Source: an uncultured Saccharospirillaceae bacterium (GTDB lineage: Bacteria > Pseudomonadota > Gammaproteobacteria > Pseudomonadales > Oceanobacteraceae). Taken from it: a stretch of 64,000 bases of DNA. Positions 16,437 to 25,679 of this stretch are shown in pieces. A model generated the notes under the pieces. It worked only from the letters and a program-made list of their open reading frames with translations. It ran no database searches and was not told the origin of the DNA. Numbering within the stretch: position 1 is the first letter of the stretch; every line of letters begins with the position of its first letter. The position numbers were made by a program, and so were the translations under genes. The stretch spans positions 105,336-169,335 of the forward strand of contig CANNFT010000014.1 in NCBI GenBank assembly GCA_947503895.1, written 5' to 3'.

Positions 16437-19136
16437 ATGGCTGTTAAACAAATACCCGATATGGTGTTGAGTGGCTTAGAGCCATTGGTGGTAAACGAAA
16501 CAACCGGCTTCGTGAATGTAGGAGAACGTTCAAACGTGACGGGCTCACGTAAGTTTGCACGTTTAATTCAAGAAGAAAACTATGAAGAAGCCGTTGATAT
16601 TGCGCGAGTGCAAGTAGAAGACGGTGCACAGATCATCGACGTGAACATGGATGACGCCATGTTAGACGGTGAAGCAGCAATGGTGCGCTACTTGAACTTA
16701 TTGGCGTCTGAGCCTGATGTCGCTCGTGTGCCCTTCATGATTGACTCTTCGAAGTGGGAAATTATCGAAGCCGGTCTAAAGTGTGTTCAAGGTAAGTCCA
16801 TCGTCAATTCTATTTCACTAAAAGAAGGTGAAGAGAAATTTATTGAGCAGGCACGCAAAGTAAAAATGTATGGCGCCGCCGTGATCGTGATGGCCTTTGA
16901 TGAGAAAGGTCAAGCCGATACCTATGACAGACGAATCGAAATATGCAAACGCTCATACGATGTTTTGGTCGATAAAGTAGGGTTTGCTCCTCAAGATATT
17001 GTCTTCGACCCGAATATTTTTCCAGTTGCGACCGGTATTCCTGAGCACGATAATTATTGTGTCGACTTTTTTGCGGCGACAAAATGGATAAAAGACAATT
17101 TGCCGGGTGCTAAAGTGTCGGGCGGAGTCTCAAACATGTCATTCTCTTTTCGAGGCAATGATATTGTTCGTGAAGCGATGCATTCCGTTTTCTTATATCA
17201 CGCCATTAAAGATGGTATGGACATGGGGATCGTCAATGCTGGAATGCTGACGATCTACGATGACATTCCGAAAGATTTACTAGAGCGCGTAGAAGACGTT
17301 GTGCTTAATCGACGTGAGGATGCAGCGGAACGCTTGGTAGAATTTGCTGAGACGCTAAAAGGCCAGTCAGCTGAAGAAAAAGAAAATGATAAACTAAAGT
17401 GGCGTGAAGGTAATTTACAAGAGCGCATCACGCATGCCTTGGTGAAAGGCGTGACCGAGTTTATTGAGGCAGACGCTGAAGAGGCACGGCAATCTTTAGA
17501 TAAACCGATTCAAGTCATCGAAGGCCCGCTGATGGTGGGGATGAATGTGGTGGGTGACTTGTTTGGTGCGGGTAAAATGTTTTTACCCCAAGTAGTTAAA
17601 AGCGCACGGGTAATGAAAAAAGCCGTTGCCTACCTATTGCCATTTATAGAAGAAGAAAAACGAAAAAGCGGCAACACAACGCAAAATAACGGTGTCATCA
17701 TCATGGCAACGGTTAAAGGTGACGTACACGATATCGGTAAAAATATTGTGGGAGTCGTGCTTTCCTGTAACAACTACGAAGTCATTGACTTGGGTGTGAT
17801 GGTGCCGCCTGAGGATATTTTGGATGCAGCGGAAAAACACAATGCTGATATCATTGGTTTATCTGGGCTGATTACTCCTTCACTAGATGAGATGGTGACT
17901 ATTGCTCAAATGATGGAGCAAAGGGGCATGAAGCAGCCATTGTTAATTGGTGGTGCAACAACCTCTAAAGTGCATACTGCGGTTAAAATTGAACCGCAGT
18001 TTAAAGGTGTGACGGTTCATGTATTGGATGCATCGAAGTCAGTGCCCGTAGCCAGTGCGCTCATGTCGGATACTGAAAATAGCTTCATCGAAGACTTGCG
18101 TGATGAATATCAAGAAGTCCGCGAAAAAAATGCGCGTAAACGTGGCCAAAAAGCGTTTTCAAATTTAGCGCTGACTCGTGAAAATGGCGCAATACTCGAT
18201 TGGTCAGAATATCAGCCCGTTAAACCAACGCTCATGGGCAATCAAACCATACGAGATTATCCGTTAGATAAAATACGCGAGCGATTTGATTGGACACCAT
18301 TTTTCATCACGTGGGAACTTCATGGAAAATTCCCGAAAATATTAGAAGATGAAGTGGTCGGGGTTGAAGCTCAAAAATTGTATAAAGATGCCCAAGCAAT
18401 GCTGGATAAAATTATCGAAGGCAATTTATTGCAGTGTCATGCAACGTTTGGCTTGTACCCTGCGAATGGAATTGACGGCGATCAAACAGAATTGTATGCC
18501 GATGATGCTCGCGGTGAAGTGATGGCAACACTGAATCATTTACGCCAACAAACCAGTCGACCAGCAGAACGACCATACCGCTCTTTGGCAGATTTCATTG
18601 CGCCCAAACGTTCTAACGTGAATGATTACATGGGTGGCTTTGTCGTCACGTGTCAAGGTGCAGACGAATTGGCAAAATCCTATGAAGATCAGCTTGATGA
18701 CTACAATGCCATCATGGTGAAGGCCCTTGCGGATCGATTTGCCGAAGCATTTGCTGAGCTGTTACATGAAGAAGTACGTAAAAAATACTGGGGCTATGCT
18801 CCACAAGAAAACTTTGATAATAGCGAGCTCATTTCTGAGAAATATCAAGGTATTCGTCCTGCACCAGGTTATCCGGCTTGTCCTGAGCACAGTGAGAAAG
18901 TCACGTTATTTAAGCTGCTCGATGCGGAACAGGAAATAGGCTGTGAACTAACCGATAGCTTTGCAATGTATCCAGCGTCTTCTGTGAGTGGCTGGTATTT
19001 TGCTCATCCTGAAGCGCGTTATTTTGCGCTGGGCAAAATAGACAAAGACCAAGTAGAAGACTATGCGCAGCGTAAAGGATGGGATATGCCCACTACCGAG
19101 CGCTGGCTCCGACCCACATTAGGCTACGATGAATAA
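16437..19136 (+). CDS. metH: Methionine synthase, folate/cobalamin/activation half (split MetH)
   Basis: 899 residues carrying the rest of MetH in the usual order. First is the methyltetrahydrofolate-binding (pterin) barrel (VNVGERSNVTGSRKF near residue 26, IDVNMDD, IDSSKW). Next come the cobalamin cap helices and the B12-binding Rossmann domain with DVHDIGKN (axial His at 431), SGLITPSLDEM and IGGATTS. The last is the SAM-dependent reactivation domain with RPAPGYPACPEH and AMYPASSVSGWYF. Together with the upstream gene it makes methionine from homocysteine and 5-methyl-THF. The two stops and starts are 3 bases apart, so expression should be stoichiometric. A break at this linker is known in a few lineages such as Xanthomonas; the halves must associate by themselves. 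Confidence 0.95.
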   Translation: MAVKQIPDMVLSGLEPLVVNETTGFVNVGERSNVTGSRKFARLIQEENYEEAVDIARVQVEDGAQIIDVNMDDAMLDGEAAMVRYLNLLASEPDVARVPFMIDSSKWEIIEAGLKCVQGKSIVNSISLKEGEEKFIEQARKVKMYGAAVIVMAFDEKGQADTYDRRIEICKRSYDVLVDKVGFAPQDIVFDPNIFPVATGIPEHDNYCVDFFAATKWIKDNLPGAKVSGGVSNMSFSFRGNDIVREAMHSVFLYHAIKDGMDMGIVNAGMLTIYDDIPKDLLERVEDVVLNRREDAAERLVEFAETLKGQSAEEKENDKLKWREGNLQERITHALVKGVTEFIEADAEEARQSLDKPIQVIEGPLMVGMNVVGDLFGAGKMFLPQVVKSARVMKKAVAYLLPFIEEEKRKSGNTTQNNGVIIMATVKGDVHDIGKNIVGVVLSCNNYEVIDLGVMVPPEDILDAAEKHNADIIGLSGLITPSLDEMVTIAQMMEQRGMKQPLLIGGATTSKVHTAVKIEPQFKGVTVHVLDASKSVPVASALMSDTENSFIEDLRDEYQEVREKNARKRGQKAFSNLALTRENGAILDWSEYQPVKPTLMGNQTIRDYPLDKIRERFDWTPFFITWELHGKFPKILEDEVVGVEAQKLYKDAQAMLDKIIEGNLLQCHATFGLYPANGIDGDQTELYADDARGEVMATLNHLRQQTSRPAERPYRSLADFIAPKRSNVNDYMGGFVVTCQGADELAKSYEDQLDDYNAIMVKALADRFAEAFAELLHEEVRKKYWGYAPQENFDNSELISEKYQGIRPAPGYPACPEHSEKVTLFKLLDAEQEIGCELTDSFAMYPASSVSGWYFAHPEARYFALGKIDKDQVEDYAQRKGWDMPTTERWLRPTLGYDE

Positions 19137-19156
19137 TCTCATTTAGCGACATCACC

Positions 19157-19190
19157 CTTGCTGCGTAAATACTCGTGTTTACGCAGCAAG
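19157..19190. terminator. Strong hairpin after metH, possible terminator
   Basis: CTTGCTGCGTAAA (19157-19169) and TTTACGCAGCAAG (19178-19190) form a perfect 13-bp stem with an 8-base loop, 20 bases after the metH stop. No T run follows, so it may protect the 3' end or assist termination without being a full intrinsic terminator. The rest of the interval to 19487 shows nothing else I can support. Confidence 0.5.
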
Positions 19191-19487
19191 CGCAGCCCTT
19201 CTGATGGCGACGCTTACGAAATGTTGGCTGTATGACAATTATGCCTGTGACTGCTTTTTTACCTGCCTTTCTGTCTATCCACGTCTGTCATCAATAAACC
19301 ATCCGATTTTACCTCAAATTAAGCGACTGAACCCCGCATGGTCTCTTTCAGCCTGATTGATGACACCTGCCTTATCCTCGGGTTAATGCCGGATAGCGTA
19401 CCCACATACGATTAGAGTGTTGTTATATCGTGCGTGATCGACAGACCATTTCCATGCATCTGATCAACATTGAATAGTGAGTCAGCT

Positions 19488-21896
19488 ATGCTGGAATGGA
19501 GGGGGGCTGGTTCATTTTTGGGTGAGGCTACTTTGCGAGCACAGATATGGCAATCGATAGTATTAATTCTGTGGCTGGTGGCACCCACCAGTTTAGCCAT
19601 TCCTATGCTCCCGCAAGTTCAATTTACTGGCGAACGTTTCGATTTTTCTCAGAATGTAACGGTGATGAAGTCGGAAATCGCCATCGACGACTTACCTACC
19701 CGACGTGCAGACATTGACCATGCGCTGTCTGAAGCAGCGCTGATTCCCGAAATCGACTACAACCAGCCCTATTATTGGTTTGCGACAGTGTTGGAAAACA
19801 GAAGTGAGGTCGAGCGTATTGTCCTTGATGTCAGTGGCTCGATCGCCGATAAAATAAAGGTTCGGATCTACGACCATCATGGTTTGATATATGAAGCAAC
19901 AGGTGGTTATTTCTATGAACGAGAATTTTTAACGAATGTCATTCCGTTGTCGCTTCAACCTAATCATCCCTATTTAATGGTAACGGCAATAGAATCACGG
20001 TATTTTTCTGGAAACTTAAGTTTTGCCCTAGACAATATCGAAAATATAAAAAAATTAAACATGCACAGCCAAGCCATTGTTTACGCATGTTTGGGTGCGA
20101 TGGGTATTTTGGGCGTTTATAATTTAGTGCTGTTTTTAAGTATTCGCCATCGGAGTTATTTGTATTATTCATTGTATCTTTTCAGTATGGTCGTTGCATG
20201 GATGGCGGTGTTTACTATTTTAACGCGGCATTTTGGAATTTATCATCTGTGGTTTACGTTGGTGACGTTCCCATTAGGCATGATATTTAGTAGTTTATTC
20301 GTGTCCTCCTTTTTAGAATTATCTCAAAAAACACATCCATACCTGAATAGAATGATTCAAGCCATTGTGCTGATGAATATTGTGGCCATTGCGATCTTTC
20401 CCTTACTCACACAGTACTATCAGTATTATAAATTCATCGTGGTTAGCACAAGTATTTGGCTGCTGTTTGCACTATTTCTTGGCGTTGTCAGATGGATAGA
20501 AGGCTACAAATCTGCGCGATACCTTGTGCTGGGTTTTAGCGTATTAATGGTGGGCGGTTCATTTTCTCTGCTACCAGGCTTGGGTATCGAGCCCGTTATT
20601 GATAATTTCTTTGTTGTAACCTTGGTTGCAATGACGTTAGATATTGCCATATTGGCGATTGCATTAGCCGACCGAATTAATACCTATCGTCGTGAGCGGG
20701 CCGAAGCGCTTGAAATGGCCTATACGAAAGATTTGAAAATACTAGAAGTGGAGCAGTCTGCTAATCGTGCGCTGATCGAGTCCAATGAAAAATTAAAGGA
20801 AGCGCTGGATGTATCTGAGCGCGCGGACCGAAAAAAGAAGCAGTTTTTAATGGTTGTGAGTCATGAATTAAGGACGCCATTAAATGCAATGGTGGACGTC
20901 GTTTCGGAACTCAGCCCGAAAACAATCACACCTCAGGTGGTACAGTTTATTCAACATGGTACGGAAAAACTTTCGCTATTAGTGGACGAGTTGACGGTTT
21001 TTTCAGAGTTGTCAGACAGCGTTGTTGAACCCAAGCCGTCAGCGGTTAGCATGCCAGCCATCATGAAGAAAATGGAGGAAATGGCACATAGGCTAACGAC
21101 CAATCAAGCGATTAAATTTCAGTGGAAGGGCGAGTCAAGGTGTTCAGTCAACATAGATGGCTATTTATTGGAAATGGCTCTAAAACCGATCATCGAGAAT
21201 GCGCTTAAGTTTTGTCATGAAGGCAAAGTTTCTGTTTCGTATCATTACGACCACTTTCATAAAGAAATACGGTGGTGTATCGAAGATGAAGGTCCTGGAT
21301 TTGATGATCATTTGGCGGAAGAACTTTTGACAGCATTTAATCAGCAGAGTCAGGGATTTACACGGGACAAGGGGGGATTAGGTTTAGGGTTATACATCGC
21401 CAATCAAGCGACAAAATCATTGGGTGGAAATATTTTAATTGCGCGCTCCATTGAGTTGGGTGGTGCAAAAGTAGAATTGATATTGCCCACCCAAGAGGTT
21501 GAAGAACAGCCGTTGAATATCGGCGTCATCAATCGTGTACTGGTGGTAGAAGATAACCCCGTTAATGCAAAAGTTATGACCGGAATTTTAAATTCATTAC
21601 ACATTGAATGTGCAGTGGCGGAAAACGGAAAGGTTGCGTTGGATGTTGCTAAATTTAGTCACTTCGACTTGGTATTAATGGATCTTCAAATGCCCGTTAT
21701 GGATGGTTTTGCTGCTACTCATGCGTTAAAGCAAAGTAACTATGTAGCACCTGTTGTGGCTGTCACAGCAAACAGTGAGCTAGATGCGCGTGACCGCTGT
21801 TATGAAGTGGGAATGATTGATGTACTGCTCAAACCCGTTCGTCGTTCAGAATTGGAAGCTTGTTTTCGACGGTTAGGCGGTATCCTGCCCACCTAG
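19488..21896 (+). CDS. Hybrid sensor histidine kinase, 7TMR-DISM type
   Basis: An 802-residue membrane kinase. After a signal-like segment (IVLILWLVAPTSLA) there is a periplasmic 7TMR-DISMED2 beta domain (about 45-190), a block of seven membrane spans (about 200-395), a coiled-coil linker and a HisKA domain with phospho-acceptor H459 in SHELRTPLN. The HATPase domain (ENALKFCHEG, DEGPGFDD, GGLGLGLYIA) and a C-terminal receiver (acceptor D732 in LMDLQMPVMDG, K in LLKPV) follow. DISM domains generally sense carbohydrates or other extracellular ligands. Output must pass through the receiver to an unlinked partner, since no HPt or response regulator gene adjoins. ATG 19488 is chosen; a TTG 18 bases upstream is possible. 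Confidence 0.88.
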   Translation: MLEWRGAGSFLGEATLRAQIWQSIVLILWLVAPTSLAIPMLPQVQFTGERFDFSQNVTVMKSEIAIDDLPTRRADIDHALSEAALIPEIDYNQPYYWFATVLENRSEVERIVLDVSGSIADKIKVRIYDHHGLIYEATGGYFYEREFLTNVIPLSLQPNHPYLMVTAIESRYFSGNLSFALDNIENIKKLNMHSQAIVYACLGAMGILGVYNLVLFLSIRHRSYLYYSLYLFSMVVAWMAVFTILTRHFGIYHLWFTLVTFPLGMIFSSLFVSSFLELSQKTHPYLNRMIQAIVLMNIVAIAIFPLLTQYYQYYKFIVVSTSIWLLFALFLGVVRWIEGYKSARYLVLGFSVLMVGGSFSLLPGLGIEPVIDNFFVVTLVAMTLDIAILAIALADRINTYRRERAEALEMAYTKDLKILEVEQSANRALIESNEKLKEALDVSERADRKKKQFLMVVSHELRTPLNAMVDVVSELSPKTITPQVVQFIQHGTEKLSLLVDELTVFSELSDSVVEPKPSAVSMPAIMKKMEEMAHRLTTNQAIKFQWKGESRCSVNIDGYLLEMALKPIIENALKFCHEGKVSVSYHYDHFHKEIRWCIEDEGPGFDDHLAEELLTAFNQQSQGFTRDKGGLGLGLYIANQATKSLGGNILIARSIELGGAKVELILPTQEVEEQPLNIGVINRVLVVEDNPVNAKVMTGILNSLHIECAVAENGKVALDVAKFSHFDLVLMDLQMPVMDGFAATHALKQSNYVAPVVAVTANSELDARDRCYEVGMIDVLLKPVRRSELEACFRRLGGILPT

Positions 21897-22046
21897 CGAC
21901 CATTGATTCCCGAATGGTCTTTGCACATAAAGGTGCCATTAGCTGCACAGCCAGGACAATTGCCAAGACAATTCGTATCTCTTATTCTATTTATACCGTT
22001 ATCTTTTATGCTGGTTTGTTTTTAGACTTTCCCTTGTAAAAAAGCC

Positions 22047-22077
22047 TTGACCTGTGAGTCGCTCATAGCTTTAGAGT
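22047..22077 (+). promoter_or_regulatory. MerR-type promoter with 19-bp spacer and dyad operator
   Basis: A -35 box TTGACC (22047-22052) and a -10-like TAGAGT (22072-22077) are separated by 19 bp, the over-long spacing typical of MerR-activated promoters. Between them lies an imperfect dyad, CTGTGAG (22052-22058) and CTCATAG (22062-22068), with a 3-bp centre. The merR gene starts 27 bases downstream, so autoregulation with the permease is expected. Confidence 0.7.
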
Positions 22078-22103
22078 ATCATCATGGAATTGGAGGAAGG
22101 CTG

Positions 22104-22523
22104 ATGAAAGTTCAAGAATTAGCAGAGCAAACCCACACATCACCAGACACGGTGCGATACTACACGCGTATCGGCCTGTTAAAGCCAGAGAAGAATCCGG
22201 TGAACGGTTACAAGGCGTTTACGCAAGATGACCGTCAGCGATTGCAATTTATAAATCGTGCCCGAGATTTGGGGTTCAGCTTAGCAGACATACAGCAAAT
22301 ATTTGAGAAAGCCGACTTGGGTGACAGTCCTTGTCCTACGGTGAGAGAAATCATTGAAGCACGACTGGTTGAGGTCAAACAAAAACTGGACGACATGACC
22401 GCCTTGTACCATCGCATGCAAACAGCAGTGGAAGACTGGCGGCAAAGGCCTGACGAAGAACCCTGCGGCAAGCATGTATGCCATTTAATTGAGCTGGAAG
22501 ATAAGGAGTCTGCCAATGTCTGA
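22104..22523 (+). CDS. MerR-family metal-responsive regulator
   Basis: 139 residues with a typical MerR winged HTH (MKVQELAEQTHTSPDTVRYY, then IGLLKPEKNPVNGYKAF) and a dimerisation helix. The metal-sensing region contains SPCPTVREII and a C-terminal CGKHVCHL, giving Cys and His ligands suited to a soft metal. It was started at ATG 22104, directly after a strong GGAGGAAGG. Its stop overlaps the permease start by 8 bases, so both form one transcript from the MerR-type promoter at 22047-22077. The inducer could be Zn, Cd, Pb, Hg or an arsenical; the loop differs from textbook CueR or MerR, so I leave it open. Confidence 0.88.
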   Translation: MKVQELAEQTHTSPDTVRYYTRIGLLKPEKNPVNGYKAFTQDDRQRLQFINRARDLGFSLADIQQIFEKADLGDSPCPTVREIIEARLVEVKQKLDDMTALYHRMQTAVEDWRQRPDEEPCGKHVCHLIELEDKESANV

Positions 22524-23820
22524 ATCACAAAATCCTGCTCAAAGCAGTTGCTGCAGTTCGAGTGCAGTGCAAAAACATCAGCCGGACAACGCCGTAAGTG
22601 ATTGCGGTTCCAATCAGGCGTCTTCAAGTTGCAAGACAGCATCAGCATCAGCATCAGCATCAGCATCAGGAGCGGTAGAGGTCGCTGGTGGCTCCATGAA
22701 TCAATCGGTTGATGGTCTCGCTCATGCTGACCATGTTCGTCAGGGTTGCTGCAGTACCTCAGCGCCAACAGAAAGTCAGCACTCTGAGGAAAGCGGTTGC
22801 TGTGCCCCCCCTGAAAAAGGAAAGATTGACTGGATCTTATGGGGTAGCGGCTTATTTGTCGCTATTGCATACACCGCGCACTTATTTTTTGGTGCGCAAT
22901 TGACAGATACATGGTCCATATTGGCGGACACCAGTTTTGAAATGATGAACGCCATGTGGTGGGGCATCATTATGGGAGCACTGGCAGTAGGGGCCTTGGG
23001 TCGCATTCCGAGTGAAATGGTGATGTCTGTGCTGGGCAAAGGTGGCACTAAGCGTGGAGTCGTCAGGGCGACGATGGCGGGTTTGCTTCTCGATTTATGT
23101 AATCACGGTATTTTGATGATTGCGATGGGGCTTTATCGAAAAGGGGCAAGTCTGGGGCAAGTCATGGCATTTCTCATCGCGAGTCCTTGGAATTCTTTTA
23201 CTTTAACGTTAATTCTAATCGGCTTGATTGGATTACCTTGGACCTTAGCCTTTATTGCATTCTCGATGGTGATCGCGTGGATAAGCGGTGTGTTGTTTGA
23301 TCGTTTGGAGGGTACAGTATTGCCTGCAAATCCAAATGCTGTCCCGCACAATGCTGAATTCAAACTTTGGCCTGAATTGAAATCGCATATGAAAGGTGCC
23401 GATTGGTCGCTTAAGAATTTGCTTAATATTGCATGGAGTGGTTTGAAAGAATCCAAAATGGTGCTGCGCTGGGTATTTTTTGGTGTGGTGCTGGTTGCAT
23501 TGGTGAGAGCGTTTATTGATGTAGATCAATTTGGTATTTGGTTTGGTGCAACGGTGAGCGGTTTGTTTTTAACGCTGCTCGTGACGACGGTGATGGAAGT
23601 ATGCTCTGAAGGCTCATCGCCCATCGCGGCTGATCTGGTCACTCGAGCCAACGCTCCCGGAAATGGATTTGTTTTTCTCATGGCAGGTGCCGCGACGGAT
23701 TACACTGAAATAATGTCATTAAAAGATACGACAAAAAGCTGGAAGATCGCGTTATTCTTACCATTGGTTACCGTGCCACAAGTACTGGTCATCGGCTATT
23801 TAATGAATGGTTTTGCCTAA
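22516..23820 (+). CDS. Cys-rich permease of the ArsP/DUF318 family, likely metal(loid) efflux
   Basis: 434 residues. The C-terminal 330 or so form the two-half membrane permease of the PF03773 (ArsP_1) family, with conserved LLLDLCNHGILMIAMGLYR and MEVCSEGSSPIAADLV segments. The first 100 residues are hydrophilic and unusual: three Cys pairs (SSCCSSS, QGCCSTS, SGCCAPP), further single Cys residues, and an Ala-Ser dipeptide run coded by five AGCATC hexamers. The vicinal Cys pairs could bind a thiophilic metal before export. AAGGAG lies 8 bases upstream of ATG 22516. Control by the overlapping MerR gene fits a metal efflux role in the inner membrane; the actual substrate is unknown. Confidence 0.82.
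   Translation: MSESQNPAQSSCCSSSAVQKHQPDNAVSDCGSNQASSSCKTASASASASASGAVEVAGGSMNQSVDGLAHADHVRQGCCSTSAPTESQHSEESGCCAPPEKGKIDWILWGSGLFVAIAYTAHLFFGAQLTDTWSILADTSFEMMNAMWWGIIMGALAVGALGRIPSEMVMSVLGKGGTKRGVVRATMAGLLLDLCNHGILMIAMGLYRKGASLGQVMAFLIASPWNSFTLTLILIGLIGLPWTLAFIAFSMVIAWISGVLFDRLEGTVLPANPNAVPHNAEFKLWPELKSHMKGADWSLKNLLNIAWSGLKESKMVLRWVFFGVVLVALVRAFIDVDQFGIWFGATVSGLFLTLLVTTVMEVCSEGSSPIAADLVTRANAPGNGFVFLMAGAATDYTEIMSLKDTTKSWKIALFLPLVTVPQVLVIGYLMNGFA
22638..22667 (+). repeat. Hexanucleotide tandem repeat inside the permease gene
   Basis: Five exact AGCATC units encode Ala-Ser dipeptides in the Cys-rich N-terminal extension. Because the unit is 6 bases, slippage changes the length by whole dipeptides without breaking the frame. 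Confidence 0.85.
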
Positions 23821-24022
23821 GGTCAGTTAACGTTTGTAGCGCTTGACTCGGGTGTCATTTTCCTTGGGATGGCCCCGTCATTTAATGAACGGCATCCGCC
23901 GTTCATCCACTGCGAAGACTTCCTAGCATTAAAGCTTACAGATTACTTCCACGACTGCATGGATGCAGGAGTGAGAGCGAAACGGTAAGCCAGATCGAGT
24001 CTGAACTACTACAAGTTAACCC
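23821..24022. repeat. Structured intergenic repeat, copy A
   Basis: This copy begins at the permease stop codon (CCTAAGGTCAG). Shared blocks with copies B (43830-44114) and C (57081-57335) include TGTAGCGCTT, CTTGG, CGTCATT, then TGCGAAGACTTCCTAGCATT at 23911-23930 and ACTGCATGGATGCAGGAG at 23953-23970 (the last also in B). It has an extra internal hairpin (ATGAACGGC and GCCGTTCAT). Its ends carry GTTAAC sequences in inverted orientation (23826-23831 and 24015-24020). It is the most diverged copy. Confidence 0.6.
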
Positions 24023-24249
24023 ATGCCAGTCATTAACGTAAATGATGCGCCTTAGGTGTCATTTGCGCCTTTCAGTATTCTTGATGGTGTAAATTCTTTT
24101 AGGTTGGTGACGCTTTACGACCTGAAAATCGTTCGATGTTCCCATCGTCATTTTAATAATTGTGATAATTGCTTTTTGTAACCTATACCTTTGTAGGGGA
24201 ATCCAGATTGGTTATTGGTATGATTGTCAGTGTAGGGTTAACTGTAATA

Positions 24250-24307
24250 GGCGCCTGACAGTTTTAATTGTGTTCGCCAAAATCATTAGACAATAGAGTC
24301 AGGCGCC
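24250..24307. promoter_or_regulatory. Inverted repeat upstream of the P450 gene
   Basis: GGCGCCTGAC (24250-24259) and GTCAGGCGCC (24298-24307) are perfect 10-bp inverted copies 38 bases apart, ending 35 bases before the P450 start. They could be paired operator sites or a leader hairpin. No regulator gene adjoins. Confidence 0.5.
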
Positions 24308-24342
24308 GATTTCCAATCATAAATATAAGAAAGGAACGCCCG

Positions 24343-25608
24343 ATGACTCAACACACATCCTCAACGTTGAATTCTGAACATGCTACCCATGTAATCGGTG
24401 GTGTAGATGTCAGCTCTAGACAATTTATTGCTGATCCGTTTCCTACCTATCAAAAACTCTTACATGAAGCGCCTATTTATCAAGATCCTTCTACCGGTGA
24501 TTTTTATATCTCTCGACCGGAGGATATCCAAGTTATATTAAAGGACAATAAAACCTATTCATCTGATCGAGCGTCGTCTTTTGCATCGATGCTCAGCCCT
24601 GAGCAACATCAAGCGGTTAAGCCATTGATTGAGTCCATGTCACGCTGGTTGTTATTTCAAGATCCGCCAAAGCATATGCCATTACGTAAAATTGTTAACG
24701 CCTCGCTCAATCATAAATTAATCTCGAAAATGGAAAGCGATATTCGACGGTTAACCCGAATGTTGGTGGAGGAAATGAAAGCGTCCGGAGAAACCGACTT
24801 GATACAGGGGATCGCTTATCCTTTACCAGCATTGGTTATCGCGCATTTACTGGAAGTGCCTGAGCGCGATATTCATTTAATTCGCAAGTGGTCGAATTCA
24901 GTGGCCGCATTCATGGGCGGAAAAGCTGGACCGCAAGGTGCTCTGAGTGCACAAACTAGCATCGTTGATATGACTCAGTATTTAAGGCCTTTTTTAGAAA
25001 CTGTAAAGCATCATTCATCACCTGCCGAAAGTGAAAATTTGTGGGAGAATTTACGTCAGTATCAGTTGGAACATCCAGATTTCACCGATGATGACATCAT
25101 TGCTAACTGTATTTTACTGCTTTTTGCCGGCCATGAAACCACAACGCATTTAATCGCTAATTTATGGTATCGCTTGCACCAATTTCCTGAGCAATTGAAT
25201 CTATTAATTCAACAACCTGAACTCATACCCAATGCCGTTGAGGAAGGGCTAAGGTTTGATGGTTCGGTTCATCGATTTGGGCGCATGACTACACAAGATA
25301 CCGAAATAGCAGGCGTTTTGATTCCTAAAGGTACGAAAGTCTTTTTAATGATTGGTGCGGCCCATAGAAGCGCGTCGCTTTACGAAAATCCGGATGACTT
25401 TGATGTTCGTCGGCAGGGAATTCGTCATATGGGATTTGGATTTGGGCCGCATCTGTGCTCTGGCGCGGCATTGGGGCGGTTAGAGGCGGCTATTGCCATA
25501 GAAGCGTTACTGAATGCGTTTCCAAATAGCCAACTCAGTGGTCAACCCGAATACCAAGATAACTTGGGTATCAGAGCGATGAAATCATTGCAGTTTACTC
25601 ATGGCTAA
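24343..25608 (+). CDS. Cytochrome P450
   Basis: A soluble bacterial class I P450 monooxygenase of 421 residues. All diagnostic parts are present: the I-helix oxygen-binding LLFAGHETTTH, the K-helix EEGLRF (ExxR), and the haem-binding loop FGFGPHLCSG with the thiolate at Cys372. It would insert oxygen into a hydrophobic substrate using electrons from a ferredoxin and reductase, neither of which is encoded nearby. AAGGA precedes ATG 24343. The 10-bp inverted repeat upstream suggests specific control. It stands alone between repeat copy A and a bidirectional terminator; the substrate is unknown. Confidence 0.92.
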   Translation: MTQHTSSTLNSEHATHVIGGVDVSSRQFIADPFPTYQKLLHEAPIYQDPSTGDFYISRPEDIQVILKDNKTYSSDRASSFASMLSPEQHQAVKPLIESMSRWLLFQDPPKHMPLRKIVNASLNHKLISKMESDIRRLTRMLVEEMKASGETDLIQGIAYPLPALVIAHLLEVPERDIHLIRKWSNSVAAFMGGKAGPQGALSAQTSIVDMTQYLRPFLETVKHHSSPAESENLWENLRQYQLEHPDFTDDDIIANCILLLFAGHETTTHLIANLWYRLHQFPEQLNLLIQQPELIPNAVEEGLRFDGSVHRFGRMTTQDTEIAGVLIPKGTKVFLMIGAAHRSASLYENPDDFDVRRQGIRHMGFGFGPHLCSGAALGRLEAAIAIEALLNAFPNSQLSGQPEYQDNLGIRAMKSLQFTHG

Positions 25609-25624
25609 TTAATTTACGCTCAAC

Positions 25625-25667
25625 AAACATGAATAAAAGCGCACTGCTAAGGCTTTTATTCATGTTT
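25625..25667. terminator. Bidirectional terminator between P450 and DUF427 genes
   Basis: AAACATGAATAAAAGC (25625-25640) and GCTTTTATTCATGTTT (25652-25667) form a perfect 16-bp stem with an 11-base loop between two convergent genes. T-rich ends occur on both strands. Confidence 0.8.
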
Positions 25668-25679
25668 ACCTTGGTGTGG

